64,000 bases of DNA from Coptis chinensis (GCA_015680905.1 CM027385.1:82605501-82669500), one strand, 5' to 3'. Shown: positions 51,224 through 63,951, numbered from the stretch's first letter. The notes: generated by a model from the letters alone, not told the origin. Translations and numbers: made by a program.

Positions 51224-52129
51224 ATGGAGATGCCAAAAAGTACCATAATACTAACAGATCGATCTTTTAGTATGGGGCTAGTTTCTTGCAAAACCTTACA
51301 AAAACCAATGCGTAGCACAGGGTCACATACAAGTAGTTTATACTTTATACTTATCTATAATAAACAAAAGTGATTTTACTGATAAAAAAAGACAATAACT
51401 AGATTTTCATATAACAAAATCACTTGTAAACTGGGCAACAAGTCAAAATTAAATGAGACATTGAAATTAATTTAACTCCTATGTTCTTAAAGTTACATAA
51501 CTTCACGTAAAATCACTACAATACCAATTGAATTGATCCATGTCTTTGGCATAACGCCCCATAGCTACAGCTTATTTTTAATCCAAACAAGACATGGAAC
51601 AAAGTTGTGATCAACACAAGCATGTTTTAGTAACTCAAACAAGACATGAAACAAAGTTTTGATCAACACAAGCATGCTTCAGTAACTCATTAATTAATGT
51701 ATGAACAAGGCGTATAACATAATTTTGGAATTAGGAAAACCGAGAACTAAATAGGGCCCAAGACCCTCTACTTCCTTCTCCCTCTCAACCAAACCCTAAC
51801 TCGTCTAGGACTCTAGGTTGTATTGTTGAGCCTTGAGAGCAACGAGAGGGTGAAACAGATGGGTCAACAAACAAAGTTACTTTTTCAGATAGTTAGGCAG
51901 TAAAGTTTGGGGGATAGTAATATAATGGTGTAACCTGTTAATCATCAATGCAAGGAACAGGCCCATTAAAGAAGCCTCTCCATAATAACCTGATCAGTGG
52001 GACTGATAAAACCAGACTCGTCAAAATGATAAACAGTCCATATGAGCACCACAAAAATAGTCCCTGCTACTGTCTTCACTATAGTTGGACCTCTCCCACG
52101 TTTAATTCCATCCAAAACAAAGATTGTCA
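51224..52129. other. Spacer left of the copia relic
   Basis: No gene. The words gaacaaggcgtataacataa (51,703) and ctccctctcaaccaaaccct (51,779) recur at 52,690 and 52,714, on the other side of the copia relic. Confidence 0.45.
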
Positions 52130-52610
52130 ACTTCCTAAATGGAGTTTTAAACGAAAGAACCATAAATATCTTGCATAGTATTTAAAACCTGAAATAGAGA
52201 TACAAGGAGAAGGTCCCCACAGGTCTACATGAAGTAGTTGCAGTGGACCACTTGTTCTTGAGTTTGACAATTTGAAAGACAACTGTGAACTTTTTCCAAC
52301 TTGGCAATTCTTACAGAAAGTATTTACAGATGCTGATGATGCAGGGTGACCCAGCCTTTGGTGCCATGTTACTGGTCCAGTTCTTTCACCAATATAGGCA
52401 GCCTCTCTGTTGCCAATGAAAACAGATGATGATGCAGAGTTGATAGGAAGTGTGATAGGGTAAAGGCCATGCTTATGAGGTCCCTGGAAAAGGATCCTCT
52501 GTGTTTTGTTGTCTTGACAATGAAGTAAGATGAACAGTCATTGTCTTTTGTGAATTTGTGTACAGACAGAACCACCAGAATGGGAAAAAGGTTCATCAAA
52601 GGTGTTACAC
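52130..52610 (-). mobile_element. Ty1/copia pol fragment (GAG-pre-integrase / integrase start)
   Basis: Minus-strand frames read LSVHKFTKDNDCSSYF. After a frame change they read GPHKHGLYPITLP, then TWHQRLGHPASSASV, FCKNCQVGKSSQLSF, and PLQLLHVDLWGPSPCISISG. These are the GAG-pre-integrase LGHP motif, the zinc-finger CxxC and the first integrase Asp (HVDLWGP) of copia elements. No LTRs or reverse transcriptase were seen nearby, so it is a short broken relic. Confidence 0.85.
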
Positions 52611-52737
52611 TATGAAGTTAATTCACTAAATATCAACTAAGGGAACGAACAACATGTTCCTAACTTAATTATTTGTGATCAGAAAGATTTGAACAAGGCC
52701 TATAACATAACTCTCTCCCTCTCAACCAAACCCCAAG

Positions 52738-53028
52738 ATGATTTCTTCTTCTACTGTTTTCTTCTGCTTCTTGTTCATTTGTGTCTTCATTTCCTACTAC
52801 CCCACCTACACCACTTCCAGCTATGCTTCGTACCTTACACCTCCCTCCTCCCCAAGCACCACATCGCCACCACCATTGACCACCACGACTAGCACACTGC
52901 CTCCTCAACCTGATTATCATTTTTTTTCGCCGTCCAAGATCTTCTTAATTGGCGCACTTTGCTTTTTAGTAAGCGTTCTAACGATTGGTGGTGTTGTGCG
53001 CTTATGTAAGCGCATGTCCCGCTCATAG
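52738..53028 (+). CDS. Small Ser/Thr/Pro-rich membrane or secreted protein (candidate)
   Basis: A 96-codon ORF. A signal peptide lies at about 1-22 (MISSSTVFFCFLFICVFISY). A Ser/Pro/Thr-rich stretch at 33-58 (TPPSSPSTTSPPPLTTTTS) resembles arabinogalactan-type glycosylation modules. A transmembrane helix lies at about 67-87 (IFLIGALCFLVSVLTIGG), then a short basic tail RLCKRMSRS. This order is sensible for a real small cell-surface protein, and composition differs from the AT-rich flanks. No homologue is recognised, and transcription is unproven. Confidence 0.45.
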   Translation: MISSSTVFFCFLFICVFISYYPTYTTSSYASYLTPPSSPSTTSPPPLTTTTSTLPPQPDYHFFSPSKIFLIGALCFLVSVLTIGGVVRLCKRMSRS

Positions 53029-53837
53029 AATACTTCAAAAAAGAAGTCTTAATATATTTATATTTCCGTCTATTGTCTTATGCTCTTGCTGCTGCTGCAT
53101 CACCCAAGTATGGGTCAGCTTCCATTGTAGCTCTTGTCCATCTACTAGATCTTGTTATTGTTGAATGCTCTGACTGGCTGCCATTCAAGTATTTGGATTG
53201 TTAGCAAGTTTCGGTTTTCCACGCTGTCTTTAATTATATAGCTATATATCTTATCAAAATGATTTCCAGGGGAGCTTTAAGGGGAAAAAGTTTGAATAGA
53301 TTCAGTTACATATTGCAGTGCTATTTGTTCAGTAAAGTCAATAGGACATGAAGGCATTCTTGTATATTTGATATCAGGAACAACTCATGTTTTGGTTGTT
53401 TCGTTTAATGGATAGATTACTAGACTATGAATTCTCTTCTTGGCATTCATTAATTAGTGCACCGTGCATGTTTATCTGTAAGATGAAATCTCAAATATAT
53501 TCGGATCCCAAGCATTTTGTTTGGTTTTTCATATGATCGACAAACTCACTAACAATGAGCGACAAATTCACTAACAGGTTCATCCATATGCGTAGCGTGA
53601 ATAAGATTTCCCAGTGAGTGGAGGTCCAATAAGAAGGACTGAATGAAAGATGAGTAAAGACAGTTAAAACTAGACTGATATTTGCGCTCAAGAAGAGCTT
53701 GAAAATTTCAAAACATAAGAGCCATTGAGCATAAAACTTTAGTTTTTCTAGTTCCACTTTCTAGGGAATCAAGAACTAGGATTTCTATGCATAATACAAG
53801 TGAAAAACTCGCCACCCTAAGAAAATTCAGCCAAATG
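53029..53837. other. Spacer, nothing recognised
   Basis: 3' flank of the small ORF and AT-rich sequence. No coding or repeat signal worth calling. Confidence 0.4.
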
Positions 53838-54128
53838 GATGAGTAAAAAACAAGAACGCTTTTCTTCTTAAGCAAACTTGTTAGATTTCATCCAAATGTT
53901 AGGAAAATTGTTTATTCAATTTTGAGTACAACGCTTTATCTGTTTTGGCAAGACTAGATAACATTGTTAGTTCCATCTACGGTAGGAGAAATATGAAGAG
54001 ACAACCAGAATTACAGATTCAGATTTCAGATTTTAGATAGATCCATAAGCAACTCTGTGACTCTAATTTTCACTGCAAGCCATACATGCACCTAGGGGAA
54101 AATCTGGAAATGTAGTTTCCACTGCAGA
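53838..54128. repeat. 291-bp direct repeat, copy 1 (partner 55,674-55,963)
   Basis: Begins gatgagtaaaaaacaagaac and ends at gtttccactgcaga; copy 2 is nearly identical. Copy 1 continues into the LINE relic, while copy 2 stops at the same word, so copy 2 is the truncated one. Confidence 0.85.
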
Positions 54129-54360
54129 TTACTTGCTTTGAAGCTAAATGCATAGCAATTGTGCTTGCAGCTGAGAAGGCAGTAGAGGTGAATTGTACAA
54201 GGCCATGGATTTAATGGAGCTTCAATACCACGTGCTCTTAAGGCTAGATGGATACAAGCAAATTGAAAACTACAGTGTTGGAAGCTCACCCATGTGTTGG
54301 AGAGAGTGCAAGCCAGAGCTTGTGAGGAATATAGAAAGTCATTTAAGGATCTACTATAGA
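54051..54360 (+). mobile_element. LINE RNase H-like relic, strongly decayed
   Basis: Frames with stops and shifts read TCFEAKCIAIVLAAEKAVEV, later IPRALKARWIQAN, then KLQCWKLTHV. This recalls the E-A..A..A-E-KA and RARW.. parts of the plant LINE RNase H domain. It is a weaker match than the fragment at 11,894. Confidence 0.5.
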
Positions 54361-55673
54361 CTCAAATGAGATCACTTGTAGTAGTAGTATTGTCTCAAAT
54401 GAGATCACTTCTACTCTTTTTTAAGTTTGACTACCAGTTTGATTTACCAATTTTATTAGTTTGGGGATAAAATTGTTGCTGATCGAATCAGATTTTTCTT
54501 GTTAGAAAATGCTATTAGTGCAGACTGCAGCCATCAGGAATGCTCTATTTTGCTGGATGACTTTCAAACCATGTTTACCATCCAGATTAGCTAGTGATTA
54601 TGTAGTTTTTATTCATGCATCAATTCAAGAAGTTGTGCTTGTTACTTCCATTGGTAATTCCTTTAGCTTCAGAACTACTCTATTGTTATGATATATGTCA
54701 GAACTAAAATATGGAGTGTCTACCAATGTCTTCTGCCAAAATCATACTTGATAAGAAGTTCCATTTCACATTCAATCTGAACGGTTTTACCATGTGATAA
54801 ATTACACAAAAGAATTTTCAAAACTAAAATTACAGAAGTTCAGAACTAAAATCTGTCAGACCACCCCTAATACGAAAGATGTTTGCTTCTTAGCAACTGA
54901 GGGCAAAACTGTTGCAGGTCTTGTAATTTGAGGTCTGAAGATGTTTGCTTCTATTAGGAACAGCAGGTGGAGTTGAACTGCTTCAAACCTGAAAATCACA
55001 ATCAAACAACAAAATAGTTATCTTCTACAAAAATACCAAAATGCATGTATACCCAAACAGACACACAAAAATCAATTATATGTTTTCTACATATGTTTCA
55101 ATCATCGACCACTGGGACCAACCCGTACAACAAAAATAAGTAATTAAGAACTATTCTTCGTTCATATTAATTAACAAAAAAGTCTAGAAAGCAAAGTCTG
55201 TTGAGTCAGGTGCTGGAAGTCATTATCATGTTTTACAGAAAACGGTATGGAGCCAAAGAATGTCATACCACCAAATTTTCTACACATTCACAATATTTCT
55301 GGTCGATGCAAAAAGCCGTGCTACTGCAATTTCTGGTCGATCGTTTTCCTAATAAGATAGCAATGGAACATATATGAAAAATCCAAACTGTAAAACAGCT
55401 ATTATTGAAACTGTAAAATATGTTATAACTTGTTTCACTGTATTGAGCTCGACTCTCAGTTGGAAAAAATGTTATAAGACTTCACCAATAGTCTCGTTTT
55501 GGGGTTGAGCAATTGTGCATGACATAAATACAAAGATACACTCAAAGCAAGGAAGTATTTTTTTCTCATAACACATAAGAATTGCATCCGTTTTTGAATT
55601 TTGAAAAGCGCTATATAACACAAAGTGTTAATTATTTGGTCCATCGAAAATGATCTACTTTTAATATAAAGTT
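54361..55673. other. Spacer, nothing recognised
   Basis: AT-rich sequence between the two 291-bp repeats. Short ORFs only. Confidence 0.4.
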
Positions 55674-55963
55674 GATGAGTAAAAAACAAGAACACTTTTC
55701 TTCTTAAGCAAACTTCTTAGATTTCATCCAAATGTTAGGAAAATTGTTTATTCAATTTTGAGTACAACGCTTTATCTATTTTGGCAAGACTAGATAACAT
55801 TCTAGTTCCATCTACGGTAGGAGAAATATGAAGAGACAACTAGAATTACAGATTCAGATTTCAGATTTTAGATAGATTCATAAGCAACTCTGTGACCCTA
55901 ATTTTCACTGCAAGCCATACATGCACCTAGGGGAAAATCTGGAAATGTAGTTTCCACTGCAGA
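55674..55963. repeat. 291-bp direct repeat, copy 2
   Basis: See 53,838-54,128. Only scattered substitutions and a 2-bp gap separate the copies, so the duplication is recent compared with most relics here. Confidence 0.85.
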
Positions 55964-57700
55964 ATAGTTGTTAGCAAAAGGTTATGATAGTTTTCCAAAA
56001 AGGTGTCAAAAATGACAGTTAGTCCTAAAAATGTTCTTTTGAGCTTTAGAAGGCTGATCAACTTGTGATTTTCGCTCAAACACTTCGCTACCATTCTCCC
56101 TTGCTTGAGCTATCATGCATTGACAATCACAAGCTCTTCCTAAATTTCCGCCAAAAAAAATAATAAAAATAAAAATCATCTTCTAATACTCCACATATTT
56201 AATACCCAAATTTTGAGGTCTCCATTACACCACTTTCATTTTATACCCCTGTCAGACAAAAAGGACAATTTAATGCTCCACTTACTTGATGAGATCAAGA
56301 CCGCTCGATCTCCCTAAAACACCAAAAAACCTAAGAAAGAGAGAGAGTAAATCCATTGCTATCCTACTACATTTAGCAAAATCATACGAAAAATCACTCC
56401 CCCCCAGCACTAGGCACTGGGTTCATTTCAATTCAGCCCAAACGAAAACATCACTCACTCCACCTCTTGATACTGGATTCACTTCTACTTAAAGATGTTC
56501 AACAACTTAAGTACAACAGATCATTCTCTCTAGCGATTACAAGTTCAACAAGATCTATAATGCAGAGAAATTCAACAACCACAAATGAGGATGTTCCTCT
56601 TCTGGATCTCTCAAAGTTTTAATTCGAGAAAACTATTTTTTCGTTTTCTAACTAAACAATTACATCACTATTTATAGTACACACATTAGAGATACGAATT
56701 CTATTTTCCATTGATGCATTCAGATCAATATTTTAAAAAATGTGATGGTCTGATCTTTCCTCAAAGACAACTCAAAACGTTCACGAAATGGAAGACATGT
56801 CAAGATAGCCCAGACAAATTCACAAACCTCAAATCCAAGAAAGCAACATTTCTTATCAACAACCACTTTATACTTGGAAAAATAATCTAACAATTGCTTC
56901 TCGTTTCACCATAATATGTTGTTTTTCTGTAATGTCCTCGACTTTTTCATGAACACTTGTCAAATGAGAAAACGGGCCAATTTTGCCTAGTTATTACCAG
57001 AAACGGCAGAAAGTACCATTTCTGACTTGTAGTAGGTTTCATATTTCCCAGTTGAAATCCGAGCCAAAGTTTCTTTATAACAGCACACTCAAAAGAGATT
57101 ACGAATTTGGATGATATCTATAGACGAGAATATATGACAATATTGCATGTTCTGAAAGCCAGAATGCAACATGGACACGTAGACGAGTCTGAGGGAGATC
57201 CTCAACATCATTTCGTACAATGGGAGATACTGTGTTACTACTAAGAAAGGAAGATGAAGTTTTGAGTCTTCGTAACTTGGGTTCTTTTAACCAAGCTCCA
57301 CTAAGAAAGTGATTGTGGAGGTTCATGGAGAAAGACATAACCTTCGAAGATGAGTAATTATTTCTTGCTTTGGGACATGGACTTTGGGTGGAAGAGTGGT
57401 CCGGCAATAACCCCCAATGGTAATGTGGCACCCCTTATGGTTGTGGGGGTGGGGGTTTTAAGAGCTATTCCTGCTGTCCTGCGTATGTTCTTGAGAGGGA
57501 TTACTTTAATCATTTTCTGAAAATGCTAATTTCAAATTGTATACAGGTACAACAGATATGTCCAACTCTAGTTGTGCATAGGCCACTCACCAAGTCACCG
57601 TACTAATGTTCAAATAAAAAACAAGTTGAACATAACACACCCACATCAAAAATTAAAACCCAAGGAAGATGGGGAAAAAACATGTATATACTAGAGTTGT
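55964..57700. other. Spacer, nothing recognised
   Basis: No recognised gene. A minus-strand ORF at 57,099-57,431 and an overlapping frame ending KPTPTTIRGATLPLGVIAGP were inspected, but neither could be tied to a family or to clear splice sites. Confidence 0.35.
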
Positions 57701-57712
57701 TAACAGACTTAC

Positions 57713-58326
57713 CCTCACCACCCTTGCTCTGACTCTTAGCATCAAATGAATAATCCAGAAGCACTACTAGAACATCCTGCAATGCTGTAGAGGAGCATCT
57801 ATGTAGTAAGTACATCAAGACTCCATACCATCACATATTTATAATTCATTCCGAAACAAAGAATTTACCAACCTTTAATTTGATTTGAGGAATCTTCATC
57901 AATTTCAGCACAAAATCCAAACGGAATCTTCCACCAAATAGTGTAAACTTTATTTTTTGGCATCTCTTTTGCTGGTAAAAAAGGTCAAGAGGATATAATC
58001 AAAGGATTTATGAAGATGTCATAAGTGATGACTTCACACGGCCACAATCAAAATGCTATATATATGCCAAATTCAACTAAAAGATAAACTAAGTAAACAA
58101 AACAATGACCTATTTCTCTCTCATTTTACCTTCTAACAGCCTTGGTTAGCAATTGAACACAATAATGAAAGACATCTAGTGCATTTGTAAATTTACAAAC
58201 AGGATATTTTAGATGAACAATCCAATGATCATAATTCCACTTCGAGTTGATGTTATACATATGATAATACCTATAGATATCGTTGGTGATTCCAATTAAG
58301 CTCGATAAATTTAGTGGCTGATTGTA
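57713..58326 (-). other. Exon-like blocks of an unrecognised gene or relic
   Basis: Three minus-strand blocks with good splice borders. 58326-58130: acceptor cctcttgcag, donor aag/gtaaa; reads YNQPLNLSSLIGITNDIY, then HWIVHLKYPVCKFTNALDVF. 57971-57873: reads KIKFTLFGGRFRLDFVLKLM. 57776-57713: reads DVLVVLLDYSFDAKSQSKGG, donor gag/ggtaag. Blocks 2 and 3 join in phase. Block 1 ends in phase 2 and joining it directly to block 2 meets a stop, so an exon is missing from my model or the gene is dead. I do not recognise the protein. Confidence 0.35.
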
Positions 58327-59328
58327 CTGCAAGAGGATAAAGAGGCCCAAGATCAAAATGATAATAAGTTCAAATTAACAATGAAAACTTGAGCATAATA
58401 ATAATAATAATAATAAAAGAGTGTTGTCCCATTTGATATATTTTGTTCACTGCCAAGGTGATACGACATACGACACAATCAAAGGCAAAGGCTAGAAGCA
58501 CACCTTAGTTTATAGACAAAGTAAAAATAATTTTGAATTTAATTCATAATTTTAAAAACAAAAATTGTAAAATTCACACAAATTCATATTACACGAAAGG
58601 CCGTAACTAATTAACTTATTTAAAGGTACCATATTTGGGTGAAAGTAATTGTAACCAATCATGCAAGAATTAAGATATGAAGCAAGAAAAATCCATCACA
58701 GCCAATTTTGCCTCGCCAAGATGAACAGGTAAATCCTTAAATTTACCTACCAATAGGTTCCTGTATTTCAAGAGATACAAATAATTTCTTTCAACAATGA
58801 AGTATCTTCAAGTTACTATACTTTCGATTATCCCCACTGTGATTTACATGTCTCCACACGCAGCTCTACTGCTAAGTCAAGAAGCATGGGGTAGTGACAT
58901 AAGAAGTTTGATTTATATCCATTGCCTTCAAGATTTGAACAGATGATGGAACCAAAGTTACATATACAGATACAGGGCACAATCACTGTTGCCAACCGAA
59001 GTCAATAAAGCATAACAGCATAGTTCAAAGCATCGATTATGAGAGATACTACTGGCACAAGATAGCAAAACATCATAGTACAATGCTAATTCATCATATC
59101 TCGGCAGCCTTTTCTACTATGCAGAAGAGCTGATATACATATTACATGTAGTACAGACACAAAAAAAATAGATGCTTTTAATATTCAAATCGAAACTACA
59201 GTTGAATGAAGATTGGTTATGAGCTAAGGCAAGCCCTAATAACTATGTTTATCTATTTTTAACAAACTCATTTCACAACACAAAGCTCCAAAAAATATTA
59301 CTAGAAAGGTCTTGTTTTGCTAAGAAGT
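58327..59328. other. Spacer, nothing recognised
   Basis: AT-rich, with an (ata)n run at 58,396-58,416. No gene was seen. Confidence 0.4.
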
Positions 59329-59598
59329 TGTAACGATTCTCCTCATCCAGTCACGTTGATAATGTCCCCACTTGGCCCGTTCCGGACTTCCGACAGGGCG
59401 GGTTTTAACCAACCAGTAGCTTCCCAGGAGATCACTCATCATAGAATCTCTCCAGTCCGAGCATGCTCGGATTGGAAAAGCCTCGATGTTCGGATTTGAT
59501 GGATAATTACATATATCCAAGATCTTCGACAACTTCCTAAGTGAATCAAGTGAGACCACACAATGAGTAACCGTGACTCCTCACCATGAGATATCACA
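59329..59598 (-). mobile_element. Cassandra-type LTR (5S rRNA-derived), probably solo
   Basis: Begins tgtaac and ends aca, 270 bp. On the minus strand about 59,400-59,475 matches plant 5S rRNA in order: gagcatgctcgg, then ggagag, then tgatgagtga, then ctcctgggaag (the 5S C-box region and 3' half). Cassandra TRIM retrotransposons are known to carry 5S-derived promoters in their LTRs, and the flanking attcc/cggacttccgacagggcgg stretch fits my memory of them. No second LTR was found. The flanks gaagt / gaaac give no clean 5-bp duplication. Confidence 0.7.
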
Positions 59599-59964
59599 GA
59601 AACAGCCAACTCCAAAGTAAAATAACTTGAATATATAGCTAATTGTGATGACCAGATATCACCTCTTCTATAATAATAATAGTACAATACCAGATATCCA
59701 AAGCAATTATACCAGCAATAAGAATAAAATTTATACAGCAGCATTGGATAAATTAGCAAAAGATAAATAACAGTAGTTACCTTGGAACAACAGATGCTAG
59801 ATCTAGTTATTTGGTTTGCATGATTATGGTTGGAAAATGGAAATACAGTGATCTTATTGAATATCAAATTTCTGGTAAAATTTTTGTTGGAGTCTAAACT
59901 CTCTAGGCCCAATGTACAAATTTAATATTATTGATTAAGTACAAATTAACTTCCTAGGACAGGA

Positions 59965-62916
59965 TTAAATTCCAAGACGGTGCTGTTGCACAACTAAAAC
60001 AGAAGCTGTAGATGGAAACTCAGGCGATATTAATAAGCTGCCCACTGGCCCCAGGTCTTGGCAGTTGATCCTTCCACTCACGGCAGAAGCCAGCACTCCA
60101 TCTGGATTTCGACCCACAAGAAACAAATTGCACCGACTAAATTCTCGAGCTTTGGCAATTATATCTGCTGTGTCTGAAACCAACCTTTCCTCATATTGGA
60201 CTGAGCCATTACCAGGAATCTTCTGCTGGAACTCAACAAGGAACTCATCTACTCCATCATCTTTCTTTTCAACAGTAATTGTAAACGTCTCTTCAGCTGG
60301 CATATCCTCAATAATGAAGTGAACAACTACCAGTTTGATACCCGGGTGCTCAGCCATGCGAGCACCATAGGCCAGTGCTTCATGGTCATCTGGTCCCCCA
60401 AAGTAGATGACAGTGATAGTTGAAGAAAATTGGCTTGCAGCTATATGAGTATTACCACCAAGTCCACGGTCAACAAGGATCCCAACTGAGCAAGGCGCGT
60501 GCTCAAGAACCCTCTGGTTGATCAAACGGAAGTCAGCACGCGTGGTCTCCAATGTACCATCCAACCTTTGATGCTTGTGGTATGGGAGAATCACCATTGC
60601 TACTTGTTTGTTCTCAGCACTTGTACAGATATCCTCATGCATTCCAGTCATGGAAGATATAGCTTTCATTGGTCGGATGCTGACATTGCTCAGCTGTTGA
60701 AAACTCTCAAATGCAACAACCACATGGTCTTTATCAGACTGGTTTAGCTTGCTCGAAAATGGTAACCCATTTCTCCTTGCCTTGTGGACCATGAGAATAG
60801 CCGACGTCCTTTCAGAGAGCTCCATGAGGTGCATCGCATAGACACGCATACCTTCCCGCCTCTCAGTCCCACGGGAGGCCTCAATGAGATTTATCATTGT
60901 TGGGATGTTCCTTGAGCTGTGAAAACAAGCTAAAATCCTAAACTGGGTATTTGTATCTTTCCTCTGTATCTTTCTATGCTTGTAATCAACTTTGTTGGCC
61001 ATTTTAGCCGGATTATATACTGCCATGACGAGGGGTGTGGTGATGAAAGTCGTGAAAAGAGCCATGAGTACCATGATTGCAAATGTCTGATCATTCAACA
61101 CCTGTAATAGAGATGGAAGAGAAATGCTATCTTGTCATATGGCACAAAAGAAAAAAAATTAAGAATATAGAATAAAGGTTGGCAAGTATTTATTCCGTTC
61201 TTTGGGCATGGGTAAAATAAACAAAAAAGACTGTCCTAATGCAAGACAGTCCCTGTGAAAAGGAAATGACCATAATCGTCATCATATGCAAATTTGGGGA
61301 AGAAATAATTAAATTGTTGAGAGAAAAACAACACACATTGGTGAAATTACCAAGTAGAATCTATCAAATGATCACGTGTAAAAAACCCAAACATTGAAGT
61401 ATACCTTTCTCTCTTTTCCAATGTTGAGAACAATGAGTTCCACCAACCCTTTAGTATTCATGAGAAACCCCAAGGCCAGAGACTCGCGAAAAGGTATTTT
61501 GCAAGCGAGAGAGACCATTACAGTCCCAAAAATCTTGCCAACACATGCTGTACCTATTACCATGACCAAGAGTCCCCACGACTGCACACCTTGAATGGTG
61601 GTTACATCAGTTTTCAAACCGCTTGAAGCAAAGTATAGAGGGAGGAAGAGACCAGATACCAAATCCTCCACCTTCTCCACTAGAGCACCAGCAAATGGCC
61701 CTTCTTTTGGGACAAGAATACCAACCACAAAGGCCCCAAAGAGTGCATGGATACCGATAGCATCTGTGACAAAGCCAGCAGCGAGCACAAGAGCTAAAGA
61801 GGCACAAATATACGTCTCATTCACGGGTTCACCCTCAGGGCAACGCTTGGCCATCCATGAGAAGATTGGACGGAAAAGGAATATGGCAACAGCTACAAAC
61901 ACGGACCCAGCAATGAGAACGTAAACAGAGATAGCAGGGGAACGTCCAGAGCCACTGAGAGCAATGGCGAGTGCAAGCAGGATCCATGCAACCACATCAT
62001 TTACAGCAGCCGCCGACATGGCCATTCTACCAACATCAGTAGTTAAAAGTTTCAACTCAGCTAATATACGAGCTAAAACGGGGAAAGCTGTAATAGAAAG
62101 AGCTACGCCCATGAAGACAAGAAATGGAGCTTGGTCGACACCCATGGAAATAGTTTTCCGGAGAGCAAACGAATCTCCCATTCCTAAAGCAAATGGTACG
62201 CTGATCCCTGCAATAGCAATCGCAAGGGCTTTCTTTCCAGTTTGACGTAAGGACTTTGGGTCTAATTCTACGCCGACCAGGAAGAGAAACAAGAGAAGAC
62301 CAATGTTGGCTAAAGTATCCAGCACTGTGAGGCTCTTGGCAGGAAAAACATGATGAAGATAAGATTTATTGCGACCCAGAGCTGATGGTCCTAGCAATAC
62401 ACCTCCCTGGAATAAGTAAATAAAACATCTAACATTAAAAAAAGAATGCATTCCATATAGGTGAAAGTATTTTATTATGTAAATTCCACCAAATCATACA
62501 ATTTTAACAGCAAATAGAGATATATGACGATCCTACATGTATCATGCTTTAAAGAACCACCAATGCACTATTATTCAAGTTTCACTTAGCTAATGACTCT
62601 AGGAAAACACATCTAATTTAATTGCACATTTGTCAGCCTAGTAATTTTTTATCTTGATTCTTAAAAATTGTCACTCAGTAGAAACCAAAGTAATGTAAAA
62701 CCAACAGAAAATACTTACGATAATCTCGGCGATCACACGAGGCTGTCTCATAGGCTTTAGAAGAAAAGCAAGAGTGCGAGACACGAAAACTACAAGACAT
62801 ATTTGCAAAATGATAAGAGGGAGTGAAAAATTAAGAGGATTATCCCCTTGAAATACTCCATTAGATGTCGCCTTCATTGGTAATGGACATGGCTGTCCTG
62901 TAACATTCGTCGCCAT
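59965..62916 (-). CDS. CHX18: Cation/H+ antiporter, CHX17-20 clade (CHX18-like)
   Basis: Three exons (reading order) 62916-62719, 62406-61405 and 61101-59965, giving 778 aa. The N-terminus [18 protein letters not shown] is a mark of the CHX17/18/19 group. Twelve or so membrane segments (about residues 30-430) form the Na+/H+ exchanger domain, with the conserved Asn-Asp motif [20 protein letters not shown] and the late [19 protein letters not shown]. The cytosolic half (about 450-778) holds two USP-like parts with [32 protein letters not shown] and [13 protein letters not shown]. Known role of the clade: K+/H+ exchange at endosomal membranes, pH and K+ homeostasis. The protein ends soon after [11 protein letters not shown], shorter than Arabidopsis CHX18, and the acidic linker before the second USP-like part is also short. 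The clade is sure; the exact number among CHX17-19 is not. Confidence 0.9.
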
Positions 62917-63940
62917 TGCACCACACCAAGAGTCACAAGTATTAAACTCCTATTCTTTCAATGCAATACCCCTGTTCAAAAGAAACAACCATCAAATATC
63001 ATCCAAAATTTCAAGTTCCAAGTGTTGTAGAATGAGATGAAGTCTCTTTTCTGTTGTGCAAGTTCACATATGTGTCGTATTTATAGCGGGAACGAAAGAA
63101 CTCAGTATTTGACTTGGACTTGTTTAAAGTAGTTTTGTTAACATACTCCTCCGAAGTTAATTACTTGACAGAATTCACGTCATGTATTTATGTATTAACC
63201 GTGGATCTCTAACACTAATTTCTTGAGATTTGGAATTTCATACACGTTGAACTAACTTTTCTTAGATGTAGACACGTTATTGGTTCCTCCAAAAGAAATT
63301 TCGAGCCACACACGTCCTCATCTTTTCCACAAAAAGAAGAAGTTACAATTGTTACAAAAACTTTAAAATTTCCAATTTTACTAGTTTGTCTCTCATAAAA
63401 GAAATAAAAAAAAAAATGTAAAATAAAATAAACCAATAATTGTGTGTATTAACTATTCTTTACTGAATTGGCATGTATTCTAAATTTCTAATACTCATCC
63501 TATTAGGAATTCCTATTTTGACTAGTAATTTCTGTATATAAACTATAAAGTGAGAAAAACTTAAAAACTACGAGCAAAAGGTCACAGGGCAGCCAAAGCG
63601 GTAGTTCAAAACAAAAAGGTACGCCATGGTTTTTTTTTTCCAGCCATGCACATTGTATTAACCAAGTCGACCTGTTTCGTTATCATCATTAATTCATAGA
63701 ATAGTCAAGTCTTATTTTTTCCTAGATTTCTAATTCCCTTAATTGTCCCAATTTATAATTCAGTTATGAAGTCTAGGTAAATTTGCATATTGTTAAGCAG
63801 CAACCGTTCAAGAACTTGCACCTTGAAAATTAAGTATTGTGAGATTTGACACCTCATAATTGTAATTGCGATTTAGATATTTTAGTTTAAGCTAATACCC
63901 TATTTTGTTCATAAACAGGCGAGTTTTTTAAATTTAGAGA
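62917..63940. other. CHX upstream region
   Basis: Likely 5' UTR and promoter of the CHX gene. No clear elements can be assigned and no other gene was seen. Confidence 0.4.
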
Positions 63941-63951
63941 AGGTGCATACA

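Noticed and set aside
54509-54691. 60-codon ORF
   Set aside because: No similarity to a known family and no splice context.
61595-61924. Plus-strand ORFs across the CHX gene
   Set aside because: Antisense shadows of a long, conserved membrane-protein exon.
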